Origin: Kiritimatiellales bacterium
GTDB taxonomy: Bacteria > Verrucomicrobiota > Kiritimatiellia > Kiritimatiellales > Pontiellaceae
Direction: 5' to 3'
DNA length: 13,564 bases
NCBI GenBank assembly: GCA_030625905.1
Contig: DAOUQA010000039.1
Location: forward strand, 1-13,564
The translations under genes were made by a program, and so were the position numbers. Positions 13,204 to 13,564 of this stretch are shown here, piece after piece. Position 1 is the stretch's first letter; the number at the start of each line of letters is the position of its first letter. The notes under the pieces were generated by a model. That model was given only the letters and a program-made list of their open reading frames with translations, ran no database searches and was not told the origin of the DNA.

Positions 13204-13220
13204 TTGGCACATGCATTGCT
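13204..13220 (+). promoter_or_regulatory. sigma-54 (RpoN) -24/-12 promoter for the prepilin gene
   Basis: TTGGCAC-ATGCA-TTGCT matches the -24/-12 consensus (TGGCAC, then TTGCW) with exactly 10 bases between the invariant GG (13206-13207) and GC (13218-13219). Transcription would begin near 13231, leaving a leader of about 83 bases before the pilin ATG. Sigma-54 control of type IV pilin genes with a PilR-type activator is established in Pseudomonas, Myxococcus and Geobacter, which supports the reading. No activator site was identified. Confidence 0.8.
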
Positions 13221-13313
13221 AACAACTGCGTTCGTCTGGACAGCAATGTTGAGGAGAGCTCAACCAGGCGGATACACCCAAATTCAGAATAAAATGTAAT
13301 GGAGAACAAGAAA

Positions 13314-13564
13314 ATGAAAAAAGAAATGAAAAAAGACGGCTTCACCTTGGTAGAAATCATGATCGTAGTTGCAATTATCGGTCTGCTCGCAGCCATCGGT
13401 ATTCCTTCTTTCCAGAAGGCTCGTGCTGGTTCCCGCAAGAATGCCTGCATTAACAACCTTCGCCAGATTGAAAGCGCAAAGGAACAGTGGGCCATGGAAA
13501 ACAATGGTGTAGACGCTCAGGTTGTTACAGGCGACCAGGCTGGTGACTACATCAAAGGCGGTTG
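13314..13564 (+). CDS. type IV pilin-like major prepilin, 3' truncated by window edge
   Basis: First 83 residues of a secreted filament subunit. The leader MKKEMKKDG ends in the Gly recognised by prepilin peptidase; cleavage before Phe10 would leave an N-methylated FTLVEIMIVVAIIGLLAAIG helix with the conserved Glu at +5. After the helix, PSFQKARAGSRKNACINNLRQI and ESAKEQWAMEN continue into the globular domain. The gene runs off the window. GGAG (13301-13304) lies nine bases before ATG 13314. Codons are enriched in T-ending forms (GGT, GCT, GTT, CGT, ATT), unlike the C/G-ending usage of the other genes here, which suggests strong expression. It is preceded by a sigma-54 promoter. It could be a type IV pilus or a type II secretion pseudopilin; the promoter and codon use favour an abundant pilin. 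Confidence 0.92.
   Translation, partial: MKKEMKKDGFTLVEIMIVVAIIGLLAAIGIPSFQKARAGSRKNACINNLRQIESAKEQWAMENNGVDAQVVTGDQAGDYIKGG

Noticed and set aside
13015..13299. 94-codon plus-strand reading frame before the pilin
   Set aside because: TTG start, no ribosome binding site, and it spans the promoter; the translation shows no domain.
13103..13504. 133-codon minus-strand reading frame opposite the pilin start
   Set aside because: It runs across the sigma-54 promoter and the clearly coding pilin; no ribosome binding site or domain.

Overview
The window looks like bacterial chromosome of moderately high GC from a free-living, Gram-negative-type organism. A lipoprotein binding protein, signal-peptide esterase, SecG and a type IV-like prepilin all point to an envelope with export and pili. 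The prepilin style (short lysine-rich leader, GFTLVEIMIVVAIIGLL helix, then an ACINNLRQI block), a sialate O-acetylesterase and the many palindromic spacers suggest the Planctomycetes-Verrucomicrobia-Chlamydiae superphylum, perhaps Kiritimatiellota. This is inference from pattern recall, not from a search.

Layout. 1-1001 (+): 3' part of mtaB, a tRNA methylthiotransferase. 1158-2039 (+): a methyltransferase-like protein with a degenerate SAM motif. 2132-2818 (+): rnc (RNase III), preceded by a long palindromic repeat ending five bases before its start. 2976-4520 (-): a secreted sialate O-acetylesterase, convergent with rnc, with an unexplained coding-like tail after its stop. 4618-11655 (-): a likely transcription unit tpiA, secG, peptide-type ABC transporter (binding lipoprotein, two permeases, two ATPases). 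11656-12213: a gene-free divergent region rich in nested inverted repeats. 12214-12861 (+): pgl. 12862-13313: a gene-free stretch ending in an excellent sigma-54 promoter. 13314 to the end (+): a prepilin running off the window.

How the genes work together. TpiA and Pgl are central carbon enzymes read divergently. SecG is a Sec translocon subunit. The five transporter genes make a complete importer of the Dpp/Opp class. Its membrane permease carries an unusual insertion of about 115 residues after the first membrane helix. The esterase would deacetylate sugars outside the cytoplasm. MtaB and RNase III act on RNA.

The most noteworthy material lies between genes. Several gaps hold mirror-image repeats whose arms are built of short tandem units (10, 15 and 7 bases), and one such repeat supplies the stop codon of an ATPase gene. 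There is also a candidate structured RNA between tpiA and pgl, and the sigma-54 promoter before the pilin. No CRISPR array, tRNA, rRNA, transposase or phage gene was seen.
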